Origin: Clostridium sp.
GTDB lineage: Bacteria; Bacillota; Clostridia; Lachnospirales; Lachnospiraceae
DNA length: 34,017 nucleotides
Assembly (NCBI GenBank): GCA_016302185.1
Contig: JAEDOC010000005.1
Coordinates: forward strand, 1-34,017
Reading direction: 5' to 3'
Shown piece by piece: positions 1 to 8,074 of this stretch. Positions within the stretch are counted from its first letter, which is position 1. Each line of letters opens with the position of its first letter. The translations under genes were made by a program, and so were the position numbers. The notes under the pieces were generated by a model. The model was given only the letters and a program-made list of their open reading frames with translations. It searched no databases and was not told the origin of the DNA.

Positions 1-26
1 GAAAGATATCGCCACTCCACTACGCC

Positions 27-49
27 GGGCGTTAGCTGACGCGACGCCC
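27..49. repeat. Inverted repeat just downstream of tyrS
   Basis: GGGCGT at 27-32 pairs with ACGCCC at 44-49 across an 11-base loop, about 25 bases past the tyrS stop. There is no clear U-tract on the minus strand, so it is at best a weak terminator or an mRNA 3'-end stabiliser. The remaining bases 1-73 show nothing else I can assign. Confidence 0.3.
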
Positions 50-73
50 TCATTTTCTGCGCAAAACCTCTAT

Positions 74-1297
74 TTACTTCAGCACTACCTTCATAAATTT
101 CTTCTTACCGCGTTTTACCACAAGGCCTTCTCCGGAGAGCTGTGCCTTGGTATAGACCGCTTTGATATCCTTCACCGGCTCACCGTCCACGGAGACGCCG
201 CCCTGCTCTACGTTTCTTCTTGCCTCGGAGCGGGACGGAGCCAGACCGGATTTCTGCAGGATCGTCAGAATATCAATCTCATCCCCGTTGAAATCAGCCT
301 CGGAAAGCTCAGCGGTGGGCATATCTGCCGCATTACCGCTGGAGAATAAGGCTCTGGATGCCTCTTTTGCCTTTTCTGCCTCTTCCTCGCCGTGTACCAG
401 CTTGGTAAGCTCATATGCCAGAATCTCTTTGGCGGTATTTAACTGACTGCCTTCCCACTTGTCCATCTCGTCGATCTGCTCTAACGGAAGGAAGGTGAGC
501 ATCCGCAGGCATTTTAATACATCGGCGTCAGCCACATTTCTCCAGTACTGATAGAAATCGAAGGGAGAGGTCTTGTTGGGATCCAGCCATACCGCGCCGG
601 ACTGGGTCTTACCCATCTTCTTGCCCTCGGAGTTCAGAAGCAGGGTGATGGTCATCGCGTGGGCATCCTTACCCAGCTTTCTGCGGATCAGCTCGGTACC
701 GCCCAGCATGTTGCTCCACTGATCGTCGCCGCCGAACTGCATGTTGCAGCCGTATCTCTGGAATAACTCATAGAAATCGTAGCTCTGCATGATCATGTAG
801 TTAAACTCCAGGAAACTGAGTCCCTTCTCCATTCTCTGCTTATAGCACTCTGCCCGCAGCATGTTGTTGACGGAGAAGCAGCCGCCAACCTCGCGGAGCA
901 GTCCAATATAGTTTAAATTCATCAGCCAGTCTGCGTTGTTTACCATCAATGCTTTTCCATCGGAAAAATCAATGAAACGGCTCATCTGCTTCTTGAAGCA
1001 GTCACAGTTGTGCTGGATGGTCTCCGGTGTCATCATCTGGCGCATATCGGTTCTGCCGGACGGATCGCCTACCATGGCGGTACCGCCTCCAATCAGAGCG
1101 ATCGGCTTGTTTCCTGCCATCTGCAGACGCTTCATTAAACAGAGTGCCATGAAATGTCCCACATGAAGGCTGTCTGCGGTCGGGTCAAAGCCAATATAGA
1201 AGGTTGCCTTTCCGTTGTTTACCATTTCTCTGATTTCTTCTTCGTTGGTTACCTGAGCAATCAGGCCTCTTGCAACTAACTCTTCATAAATCTGCAT
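74..1297 (-). CDS. tyrS: Tyrosyl-tRNA synthetase
   Basis: Class I aminoacyl-tRNA synthetase that charges tRNA-Tyr with tyrosine in the cytoplasm (about 407 aa). The HIGH-class motif is seen as DSLHVGH near residue 45. The KMSKS-class motif is KKMGKTQSG near residue 225-235, the usual TyrRS form. A C-terminal S4 RNA-binding segment (PSRSEARRNVEQGGVSVDG) ends the protein. The reading frame is open 47 codons further upstream, but that stretch is the T-box terminator and leader. The ATG at 1297 has AAAGGAGAG just before it and begins MQIYEEL, as family members do, so I place the start there. Expression is controlled by the tyrosine T-box directly upstream. The neighbouring mfd-pth operon is on the same strand, but tyrS has its own promoter. 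Confidence 0.96.
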   Translation of the reverse strand: MQIYEELVARGLIAQVTNEEEIREMVNNGKATFYIGFDPTADSLHVGHFMALCLMKRLQMAGNKPIALIGGGTAMVGDPSGRTDMRQMMTPETIQHNCDCFKKQMSRFIDFSDGKALMVNNADWLMNLNYIGLLREVGGCFSVNNMLRAECYKQRMEKGLSFLEFNYMIMQSYDFYELFQRYGCNMQFGGDDQWSNMLGGTELIRRKLGKDAHAMTITLLLNSEGKKMGKTQSGAVWLDPNKTSPFDFYQYWRNVADADVLKCLRMLTFLPLEQIDEMDKWEGSQLNTAKEILAYELTKLVHGEEEAEKAKEASRALFSSGNAADMPTAELSEADFNGDEIDILTILQKSGLAPSRSEARRNVEQGGVSVDGEPVKDIKAVYTKAQLSGEGLVVKRGKKKFMKVVLK

Positions 1298-1704
1298 GTT
1301 TTTACTCTCCTTTACCTTACGTTTTCCTTGTTTGTAAAAGGACAGAAGCTGAAATCTGCTCTTTGATAAAAATAAAAATAGCCCCGTCCTTCCTATGAAA
1401 GGACGGGGCATCAAACCCGTGTTACCACCTTTATTCACAGTCAGCTCACGCTGCCTGCCTCTGCGAGTATCATTAGCTCCGCTGCGAATGCTTCAACGCT
1501 TTCCACAATACTCCGACACGATAACGTGTGCCGCTTCCGTCACAGCCTACTGATCTCTGTTCGGTGTGAAGCTCCGGGAGGTATTCGTCATTCCTCAGTA
1601 CGTGCGCCTCTCATCTGCCGGCTGCTTTCTGTCCGCCTGTCCGGAATCCTACTTGTTCCCTTCGTCGCTTTTGCCTATGAATGCCCGTAAAACAAGCATT
1701 TACA
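1298..1704 (-). promoter_or_regulatory. T-box riboswitch leader of tyrS (tyrosine specifier)
   Basis: Reading the minus strand, Stem I includes AACAAGTAGG, a distal segment GGCAGATGAGAGGC, and the specifier loop GACGAATACCTCC. The codon after GAA is TAC (1583-1581), a tyrosine codon that matches the downstream synthetase. The T-box sequence AAGGTGGTAACACGGG lies at about 1432-1417 and is followed directly by the terminator stem, as expected for the alternative antiterminator. Uncharged tRNA-Tyr should pair with the specifier and with the T-box bulge to allow readthrough. The leader is about 400 nt from the predicted start point near 1704. Stem II/III details were not folded. Confidence 0.93.
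1366..1409 (-). terminator. T-box intrinsic terminator of tyrS
   Basis: The stem GCCCCGTCCTT (1409-1399) pairs with AAGGACGGGGC (1391-1381) around a 7-base loop and is followed by TATTTTTATTTTTAT. The 5' arm overlaps the bases that would pair with the T-box ACGGG in the antiterminator. Confidence 0.92.
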
Positions 1705-1710
1705 GGTGAC

Positions 1711-1739
1711 ATTATAGAAAGTTTTCTCTGGTTTGTCAA
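1711..1739 (-). promoter_or_regulatory. Sigma-A promoter of tyrS
   Basis: On the minus strand TTGACA (1739-1734) and TATAAT (1716-1711) are separated by exactly 17 bases, a full consensus match. The TGA inside the -35 box is also the stop codon of mfd (1738-1736), so the promoter begins within the end of the upstream gene. Confidence 0.92.
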
Positions 1740-4700
1740 GTCTCTTCCATCATCCCGCCAAGAGTCTCTAAAATCTCTTTTGCCTTTTCCACCATGGCCT
1801 TGCAGTCCTTGTACTTCTGTTTTTTCTCCTGATAGAAGAATCCGGGAGCTTCTCCGGTCTTTAAGGTCAGATTGCCCTTATAGGCCGCCACCATCGCCGG
1901 AATCCCGTCGGGACGGATACGGGCCTTTTGAAACATCCGGATCGTGATCTCCTGACGATTGATCGCCAGCTCCGTCACCCCCGCCCGGTGCGCCATCGCC
2001 TTCAGCTGGGCAATGAGGAGCAGATTCTCCACCGGCTTCGGCAGCTCGCCGAATCGATCCATCAGCTCATCCTGCATATCCATGTAATCGTCCTGCGTCT
2101 CTATTCCGGAAATCCGTTTATACACATCCAGCTTCTGATACTCATTGCGGATGTAGGACGGCGGAATGTACGCATCGATATCGCAGTCCACCTCTGTTTC
2201 AAAGTCTTCTTCCTGTTTCTCTCCCTTCAGGGCCAGGACCGCTTCATTCAGCAGCTTACAGTAGAGATCGTAGCCCACCGCCTCCATATGGCCGTGCTGC
2301 TCGGCTCCCAGGATATTGCCGGCACCGCGCAGCTCCAGATCCCGCATGGCGATCTTGATACCGCTGCCCAGCTCTGTAAACTCACGGATGGCAGAAAGTC
2401 GTTTTTCTGCCTCCTCCCGCAGCATTTTGTCTCTGCGGTACATCAGAAACGCATATGAGGTCCGATTGGAACGGCCCACCCGGCCACGGATCTGATAGAG
2501 CTGGGAAAGGCCCAGACGATCCGCATCATGAATAATGATCGTATTGGCATTGGGGATGTCCAGTCCGGTTTCGATGATGGTGGTGGACACCAGCACATCG
2601 ATATCCCCGTTGACGAAATCCAGCATGATCCGCTCCAGCTCATGCTCATGCATCTGCCCGTGAGCGAAGACCACATGAGCCTCCGGCACCAGGGATGCGA
2701 TGTGGGACGCCACTTCATCGATATTGTTGACCCGGTTATAGACATAATACACCTGTCCGTTCCGCGCCAGCTCCCGGTGAATTGCCTCACGGACCATCTC
2801 ATCGTTGTACTCCATCACATAGGTCTGAATCGGCAGCCGATCCACCGGCGGCTCCTCCAGCACACTCATATCCCGGATTCCGATGAGACTCATGTGAAGC
2901 GTCCGCGGGATCGGTGTCGCCGTCAGCGTCAGCACATCCACATTTTCCTTTAATTTTTTGATCTTTTCTTTATGAGCCACGCCAAAGCGCTGTTCCTCAT
3001 CGATAATCAGAAGGCCCAGACTCTTGAACTCCACATCCTTAGAGAGCACCCGGTGAGTGCCGATCAGCACATCCACAAAGCCCTTTTTCAAGTCCTCCAG
3101 CGTCTTTTTCTGCTCCGACGGCGTGCGGAAACGGCACAGCATATCCACCCGCACCGGGAAATCCTTCATCCGCTGCACAAAGGTATTGTAATGCTGCTGG
3201 GCCAGAATGGTGGTCGGTACCAGATACACCACCTGCTTTCCCTCCTGAATGGCCTTGAAGGCAGCCCGCAGAGCAATCTCCGTCTTGCCATAGCCCACAT
3301 CGCCGCAGATCAGGCGATCCATGATGCGGCGGCTCTCCATGTCCTTCTTGGTGGCCTCAATCGCCTCCAGCTGATCCTCCGTCTCCTCGAAGGGGAACAT
3401 CTCCTCGAATTCCCGCTGCCAGACCGTATCCGGCCCGTACTGATAGCCCTCGCTTCTCTGACGTGCCGCATAGAGCTCCACCAGATCCCGGGCGATATCC
3501 TTCACCGCGCCCCGGACCTTTGTCTTGGTCTTATTCCACTCCGAAGTTCCCAGCTTATTTAGTTTGGGCTGTTTCGCCTCGGATCCGGCATATTTCTGAA
3601 TGCCTTCCAGACGGGTGGCCGGAAGATAGAGATTTCCTCCATCCCGGTACTCAATCTTAATATAGTCCTTGACCACCTTATCCTGCTCGATCTTCTCAAT
3701 TCCCCGGTAGATGCCCAGGCCATGGCTCTCATGAACCACATAATCGCCCACCGACAGCTCGGAAAAGCTCTGAATCTTCTTGCCCTGGTAAGCTGTCTTC
3801 TTCCTTTTTTTCTTCCGCTGACCGCCGCCGAACATATCTCCCTCAGTGATCACCGCAAATTTGATCAGCGGATACTCAAAGCCCCGGTGAAGATTACCGT
3901 AGGTCACCATAATTTCTCCCGGCTGTACCTCATTCTTTCCGTCATCCGGGCAGAAGGCGCTCAGCTCGTACTCTCGTAAATCCCCGGCCAGACGGCTGGC
4001 ACGGGTCCGGGAACCGGACAGCAGAACCACCCGGTATTTTTCCTTTTTCCAGCGGGTCAAATCCTTGATCAGCAGTTCAAAACCGTTCTGGTAGGATCCG
4101 GCGCTCTTCACTGACAATGCATACTTCTTCTTCACTGTCATACCGGGCAGCTTCTGCTCCAGTCCCAACAGCAGCAGAGTCCTCCCGGTCATGGCCATGG
4201 AAAGCGCCGCTTTGGCCGAAAACAGAAAATCCACCTGTCCAGGCAGAAGATAACCGCTCTCCAGACGGTGAGACATGCTCTCCCGGAATTCTGCCTCCAC
4301 TACCTCCGCCTTTTCCTTCAGACGCAGCGGCTCATCCAGAAAAATCGTCAGATCCTCCTTCGGGAAATACTGCAGGAAGGATACGGTTTCCTTGCAGAAA
4401 TAGCGGATATAGCTGCCCAGACCGTGCACACGGAAGCCCTCCTTTAAGCCTTCCAGCGTCTCCCGGACCGAGGAATCGATCCGGTATGCCTCCTCTGTCT
4501 TCATCTGATCCCGCAGCGATTTCACATATTTTTTCTGTTCTTTCTCGATGGCGGCAATTCCCCGGGTAATATCCTCTCCGGAAAGCACCATCTCCGTTGC
4601 CGGATAGATCACCGCTTCCTCCGCCTGCTCGATGGAGCGCTGACTCTCCGGATCAAAGGTGCGGATGGAATCAATCTCATCTCCCCACAGCTCAATTCTC

Positions 4701-5269
4701 CAGGGAACCTCCTCCGTCAGCGGAAAAATATCGATGATACCGCCGCGGACAGAGAACTGGCCGCTGCCGTCCACCTGCGCTACCTTCTCGTATCCCATCC
4801 GCACCAGAGCCGATGTCATCTTTTCAATATCCAGAACCTCGCCGCTCTCCAGCCGAAGACAATGGGAGGTGAGCTTCTCCATCGGAAGAAGATGATCCAT
4901 CAGTCCGTCAATGGTCGTGATAATCACACCGCCCTTCTCTTCGGCCAGCAGCCGCATCACCTGCATCCGCTGCCTTGTCAGCAGATTTCCGTGAATATCG
5001 GAGCTGTAAAACAGAAGATCTCTGGCCGGATACAGCCACGCCTCCGGATCAAAGCAGCGATAATCCTCATAGAGCTCCCTTGCACGCTGATCATCATAGG
5101 TCACAATCAGCTTCCAGCGCGTCACATCGGAAAGTTCTGAGAGCAGATGGGCCTTCTGGGAATCCATACAGCCGCTGACAAGAAGCGGACCGTTCCCCCG
5201 CTCCAGATCCCGTTTCATATCCTGATATTCGATTAATTCTTCCAGTGGATTTGCAAATATACCAGCCAT
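1736..5269 (-). CDS. mfd: Transcription-repair coupling factor Mfd
   Basis: A DNA translocase that removes RNA polymerase stalled at lesions and recruits UvrA for nucleotide excision repair. At 1177 aa it is the usual family length. The N-terminal third is UvrB-like. The RNA polymerase interaction domain is near residues 505-570 (SVGDYVVHESHGLGIYRG). The RecG-like motor carries Walker A GDVGYGKT at about 656-663, the DEEQ box at about 756-759, and motif III LTATPIPRT. The translocation motif (MRDLELRGAGNILG) is near 970, and a TRCF C-terminal domain ends the protein. The start at 5269 has GGAGAGG upstream. It lies 44 bases after pth, a common Firmicutes pairing, and is probably read from the pth promoter. 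Its TGA stop is embedded in the tyrS -35 box. Confidence 0.97.
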   Translation of the reverse strand: MAGIFANPLEELIEYQDMKRDLERGNGPLLVSGCMDSQKAHLLSELSDVTRWKLIVTYDDQRARELYEDYRCFDPEAWLYPARDLLFYSSDIHGNLLTRQRMQVMRLLAEEKGGVIITTIDGLMDHLLPMEKLTSHCLRLESGEVLDIEKMTSALVRMGYEKVAQVDGSGQFSVRGGIIDIFPLTEEVPWRIELWGDEIDSIRTFDPESQRSIEQAEEAVIYPATEMVLSGEDITRGIAAIEKEQKKYVKSLRDQMKTEEAYRIDSSVRETLEGLKEGFRVHGLGSYIRYFCKETVSFLQYFPKEDLTIFLDEPLRLKEKAEVVEAEFRESMSHRLESGYLLPGQVDFLFSAKAALSMAMTGRTLLLLGLEQKLPGMTVKKKYALSVKSAGSYQNGFELLIKDLTRWKKEKYRVVLLSGSRTRASRLAGDLREYELSAFCPDDGKNEVQPGEIMVTYGNLHRGFEYPLIKFAVITEGDMFGGGQRKKKRKKTAYQGKKIQSFSELSVGDYVVHESHGLGIYRGIEKIEQDKVVKDYIKIEYRDGGNLYLPATRLEGIQKYAGSEAKQPKLNKLGTSEWNKTKTKVRGAVKDIARDLVELYAARQRSEGYQYGPDTVWQREFEEMFPFEETEDQLEAIEATKKDMESRRIMDRLICGDVGYGKTEIALRAAFKAIQEGKQVVYLVPTTILAQQHYNTFVQRMKDFPVRVDMLCRFRTPSEQKKTLEDLKKGFVDVLIGTHRVLSKDVEFKSLGLLIIDEEQRFGVAHKEKIKKLKENVDVLTLTATPIPRTLHMSLIGIRDMSVLEEPPVDRLPIQTYVMEYNDEMVREAIHRELARNGQVYYVYNRVNNIDEVASHIASLVPEAHVVFAHGQMHEHELERIMLDFVNGDIDVLVSTTIIETGLDIPNANTIIIHDADRLGLSQLYQIRGRVGRSNRTSYAFLMYRRDKMLREEAEKRLSAIREFTELGSGIKIAMRDLELRGAGNILGAEQHGHMEAVGYDLYCKLLNEAVLALKGEKQEEDFETEVDCDIDAYIPPSYIRNEYQKLDVYKRISGIETQDDYMDMQDELMDRFGELPKPVENLLLIAQLKAMAHRAGVTELAINRQEITIRMFQKARIRPDGIPAMVAAYKGNLTLKTGEAPGFFYQEKKQKYKDCKAMVEKAKEILETLGGMMEET

Positions 5270-5270
5270 A

Positions 5271-5301
5271 GTTTTCCTCTCCGCCCCGTTTTCCTCTCCG
5301 C
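5271..5301 (-). repeat. 17-bp tandem repeat carrying the mfd ribosome binding site
   Basis: GTTTTCCTCTCCGC (plus strand) occurs at 5271-5284 and again at 5288-5301, a 14-base direct repeat with a 17-base period. On the mRNA each copy is a GCGGAGAGG Shine-Dalgarno-like element. Only the copy nearest 5269 is correctly spaced from the mfd start. Confidence 0.75.
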
Positions 5302-5313
5302 TCTGCCTTTCCT

Positions 5314-6003
5314 TTATTCTATCTCTTTTTGCACGCTTTCATCCGTCTGCGGCTCTGCACTCTGAGACTGCTTCGCCGCCCGCCGTCTTGCCGCCCGCTC
5401 TTCCTTCACCTTCGCCTGGCGTTCCTTCGTCTCGCCCCGGGCTGCGCCGTTAAAATGGTTCATGGCCGCATCCACGCCTTCCGTGATCATGGACACCACT
5501 GCTGCCGCACCATCCTGAAAAGCCTGCTGCATCATCGGCTGCTCTTCTTTCAAAAAATGCCCCAGCACATAATCCGCCAGATCCATCTGCGCCGGTTTTT
5601 CTCCCACACCGACCCGAACTCTGGCAAATTCCTGCGTTCCCAGATGAGCAATGATATTTTTGATTCCGTTATGGCCTCCGGCGCTTCCTTTTTTCCGAAT
5701 TCGTAAATTCCCCGGTTCCAGGCTGATATCATCATAAATGACGATGAATTCCGACGGATCCACTTTATAATAATCCATTACCGAACGAATGCATTCCCCG
5801 CTCAGGTTCATATAGGTCTGCGGCTTGACCAGAATGACCTTCTGCCCCTCAACGACACCCTTTCCGATCAGCCCTTTGTGAGCCTTCTCCTTTACCTCGA
5901 TATGATACTTCTCTGCCAGCTGATCCAACGTCATAAATCCAACATTATGACGGCTCCCTTCATACTGTTTCCCCGGATTCCCCAGTCCTGCTATAATATA
6001 CAT
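5314..6003 (-). CDS. pth: Peptidyl-tRNA hydrolase with charged C-terminal tail
   Basis: Cleaves the ester bond of peptidyl-tRNAs released by abortive translation, recycling tRNA. The N-terminus reads IAGLGNPGKQYEGSRHNVGF and includes the conserved Asn9 and catalytic His19. The middle of the protein has KPQTYMNLSG, IYDDISLEPGNLRIR and GGHNGIKN, all family signatures. At 229 aa it exceeds the usual length of roughly 185-195 aa. The excess is a tail of about 40 residues rich in Lys, Arg, Glu and Gln, which looks disordered. The start at 6003 has AAGGAG spaced correctly. It is first in the pth-mfd operon, preceded by a promoter at 6116-6088 and a hairpin in its leader. Confidence 0.95.
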   Translation of the reverse strand: MYIIAGLGNPGKQYEGSRHNVGFMTLDQLAEKYHIEVKEKAHKGLIGKGVVEGQKVILVKPQTYMNLSGECIRSVMDYYKVDPSEFIVIYDDISLEPGNLRIRKKGSAGGHNGIKNIIAHLGTQEFARVRVGVGEKPAQMDLADYVLGHFLKEEQPMMQQAFQDGAAAVVSMITEGVDAAMNHFNGAARGETKERQAKVKEERAARRRAAKQSQSAEPQTDESVQKEIE

Positions 6004-6039
6004 AGATTAAAATCTCCTTATTCTTCAGACACGCCTTTA

Positions 6040-6073
6040 AGCGTTAGATCCCGCTTTCCCGGGGTCTAACGCT
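6040..6073 (-). other. Hairpin in the pth 5' leader
   Basis: AGCGTTAGATCCC (6040-6052) is complementary over 13 bases, with one wobble, to GGGGTCTAACGCT (6061-6073). The loop is eight bases. No U-run follows on the minus strand and it lies downstream of the predicted pth start point (about 6081), so it looks like a 5'-UTR structure rather than a terminator. On the plus strand a T-rich stretch follows, but no plus-strand gene needs it. Confidence 0.6.
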
Positions 6074-6087
6074 CACGCTGTTTTCTT

Positions 6088-6116
6088 ATTCTATCAGGCT
6101 TTTCCCCGGCTGTAAA
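6088..6116 (-). promoter_or_regulatory. Promoter of the pth-mfd operon
   Basis: On the minus strand TTTACA (6116-6111) and TAGAAT (6093-6088) are separated by 17 bases. Each box is one mismatch from consensus. The predicted start point is about 80 bases before the pth ATG, and the box lies just after the end of the MATE gene. Confidence 0.7.
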
Positions 6117-6124
6117 GGCACTTT

Positions 6125-7474
6125 TCAGCCGGAAATCGTCTCCATCTGTTTTTGATATATTTTAATGAAATAAATCACCTCTGCCAGTCCCGTGATACTC
6201 CAGGAAAAGATATAGAGCAGATACAGGGACGGTATTGTACGAAACCAGGCAAACACCGTATAGATCCAGATGACCCGGAAGACACAGGAGCCCAGCAGCA
6301 CAATGATCGTAGGAACCACACTTTTTCCCAGTGCCCGGGAAGCGGAGATGCTGCAGTCCATCACTGCTGACATAGCGTAGGAAAAGCCCATAATCTGTAG
6401 ACGCTGCATGCCCGCCGCTGCCACCTCCTGATCTCCGGTAAACAGAGAAAGGAACTGTTTTCCAAATAAAAGAAACAAACCTCCTGCCAGCGCACCGACT
6501 CCAAAGGAATAGGCTAAGCTCCACAAATAGCTTTTTCGTACCCGTTCCCGGTTGCCCGCACCGTAATTCTGCCCCATGAAGCTGCCGCAGGCTGTATAAA
6601 AAGCCGCCATAATATCAAAGACCAGACCATCGGCGTTGGCCGCCGCTGCGTTGCCTGCCACCATCACGGCGCTGAAGGAATTGACCGCTGCCTGAATACA
6701 CATATTGGCAAAATGGAAAATAATATTCTGCAGACCGGCCGGGATGCCGATATGAACAATCGCCTTCAGCTTTACCGGATGAATCCGCAACTCTGAAAGA
6801 CACAGGCCATACTCCTCTCTGCTCCGAAACAGTGCTGCTGCGATCAGAACCGCCGACAGATACTGTGCAATCACACTGGCAATTGCCACTCCGGCCACAT
6901 CCATATGAAAAACAATGACCAGAATCAGATTCAGTACAATATTGACCACTCCCGCGGCAGAAAGATAGTACAGAGGCCGCCTGGTATCCCCCGCCGCACT
7001 GAACACCGCATTGCCGAAGTTATATACCGCCAGTGCCGGCATTCCCAGAAAATAAATGGAAATATATAAGACCGCGCCATCCATCAGCTCCGTTCTGGTA
7101 TGTAAAAGCACCAGAATCCATCTGCCCAGTCCAATACCGACTGCCAGAAGAAGAATACCGGTCAGCAAAGAAAATACTGCCGCCGTATGCACTGCCTCCC
7201 GTAAGTTCTTCCGGTCCCTGGCCCCCAGGAACCGGGCCGTCAGTACATTGATGCCTCCGGCCAGTCCAATTAAAAATCCGGTAAACATATTAATCATGGT
7301 TGTCGTAGAGCCCACTGAACCCAGAGCCATCGAGCCGGCAAACCTGCCTACCACAGCCACATCCACCATATTAAATAAAATCTGAAGTACATTGGACAGC
7401 ATCAGCGGCACACTGAAGCACAGTATCTGTCCTGCCAGTGAGCCGCTGGTCAAATCCCTTTTATTTTGTTCCAT
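6125..7474 (-). CDS. MATE-family multidrug/sodium antiporter
   Basis: A polytopic inner-membrane exporter of the MATE superfamily (449 aa, about 12 hydrophobic segments, the family norm). The first helix region MLSNVLQILFNMVDVAVVGRF matches the conserved N-terminal signature, and the mid-protein helix with GIPAGLQNIIFHFANMCIQ begins the second half. Substrates cannot be told from sequence; drugs or cationic metabolites exchanged for Na+ or H+ are typical. The start at 7474 has CAGGAG upstream. It lies 50 bases downstream of a small EamA gene and may be co-transcribed with it. No clear terminator follows, and the pth promoter begins within its 3' flank. Confidence 0.93.
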   Translation of the reverse strand: MEQNKRDLTSGSLAGQILCFSVPLMLSNVLQILFNMVDVAVVGRFAGSMALGSVGSTTTMINMFTGFLIGLAGGINVLTARFLGARDRKNLREAVHTAAVFSLLTGILLLAVGIGLGRWILVLLHTRTELMDGAVLYISIYFLGMPALAVYNFGNAVFSAAGDTRRPLYYLSAAGVVNIVLNLILVIVFHMDVAGVAIASVIAQYLSAVLIAAALFRSREEYGLCLSELRIHPVKLKAIVHIGIPAGLQNIIFHFANMCIQAAVNSFSAVMVAGNAAAANADGLVFDIMAAFYTACGSFMGQNYGAGNRERVRKSYLWSLAYSFGVGALAGGLFLLFGKQFLSLFTGDQEVAAAGMQRLQIMGFSYAMSAVMDCSISASRALGKSVVPTIIVLLGSCVFRVIWIYTVFAWFRTIPSLYLLYIFSWSITGLAEVIYFIKIYQKQMETISG

Positions 7475-7524
7475 GTTTCTCCTGTCTTACATCAATGTTT
7501 ATTGTACTACTGCTGGTACTGCCA

Positions 7525-7938
7525 TCAAAGCACCATCAGAAGTGTTCCTGCTGTGATTAGAATCGCTCCGGCCACAGATTTCACCGTAAAGCTCTCATGC
7601 AGGAAAAGGTACGCCAACACCAGCGTAATCACCACGCTCAGCTTATCTACCGGAACCACCTTGGACGCATCCCCAATCTGCAGCGCACGGTAATAGCACA
7701 GCCAGGATGCCCCGGTCGCCAGTCCTGATAAAATCAGAAAAACCCAGCTTTTTCTGCTGATGGCAGAGATTCCCCCCTGCGCACTCGTAAGAAAAACCAT
7801 GCCCCAGGCCATGAGAAGCACCACCACGGTACGAAGTGCCGTCGCGAGATTAGAATTCACTCCCTCGATTCCAACCTTCGCCAGAATTGAAGTAAGCGCC
7901 GCAAACACGGCAGAAAGAAGTGCAAACACAAACCACAT
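7525..7938 (-). CDS. Single-EamA-domain small membrane transporter
   Basis: A short DMT-superfamily protein (about 137 aa, four to five hydrophobic segments) with one EamA repeat, half the size of ordinary ten-helix DMT permeases. Such half-size proteins are expected to act as dimers. The substrate is unknown. The frame is open from an ATG at 7953, but the ATG at 7938 gives the family-like start MWFVFALLSAVFAALTS and has GGGGGATGGAG before it, so I prefer 7938; 7953 remains possible. A promoter lies at 8001-7973. It is divergent from the riboswitch-controlled oxidoreductase and probably co-transcribed with the MATE gene. Confidence 0.85.
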   Translation of the reverse strand: MWFVFALLSAVFAALTSILAKVGIEGVNSNLATALRTVVVLLMAWGMVFLTSAQGGISAISRKSWVFLILSGLATGASWLCYYRALQIGDASKVVPVDKLSVVITLVLAYLFLHESFTVKSVAGAILITAGTLLMVL

Positions 7939-7972
7939 AACTCCATCCCCCATCTTTTGTATTCGTTCCTAC

Positions 7973-8001
7973 AGCATAGCACAGGAAGAACGGAACTGCA
8001 A
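7973..8001 (-). promoter_or_regulatory. Promoter of the EamA-MATE unit
   Basis: On the minus strand TTGCAG (8001-7996) and TATGCT (7978-7973) are spaced by 17 bases. A TG dinucleotide one base ahead of the -10 makes it an extended -10 promoter. The leader to the ATG at 7938 is under 40 bases. Confidence 0.6.
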
Positions 8002-8035
8002 TGACTTTGTGGAAGCGAATTCCAGCAAAAACTTC

Positions 8036-8064
8036 TCGACTTTTCCCAAACGGTATGTTAGACT
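8036..8064 (+). promoter_or_regulatory. Promoter of the riboswitch-oxidoreductase unit
   Basis: TCGACT (8036-8041) and TAGACT (8059-8064) are spaced by 17 bases, with an extended -10 TG at 8056-8057. Transcription would start near 8071, only a few bases before helix P1 of the aptamer, which supports the assignment. Confidence 0.6.
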
Positions 8065-8074
8065 TATTTTGTTG

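Noticed and set aside
1298..1438. 47-residue N-terminal extension of TyrS
   Set aside because: It is the translated T-box terminator and leader; the ATG at 1297 has its own AAAGGAGAG site.
6040..6073. Terminator for the MATE gene
   Set aside because: There is no U-run on the minus strand, and a good pth promoter lies between it and the MATE stop, so it belongs to the pth leader.
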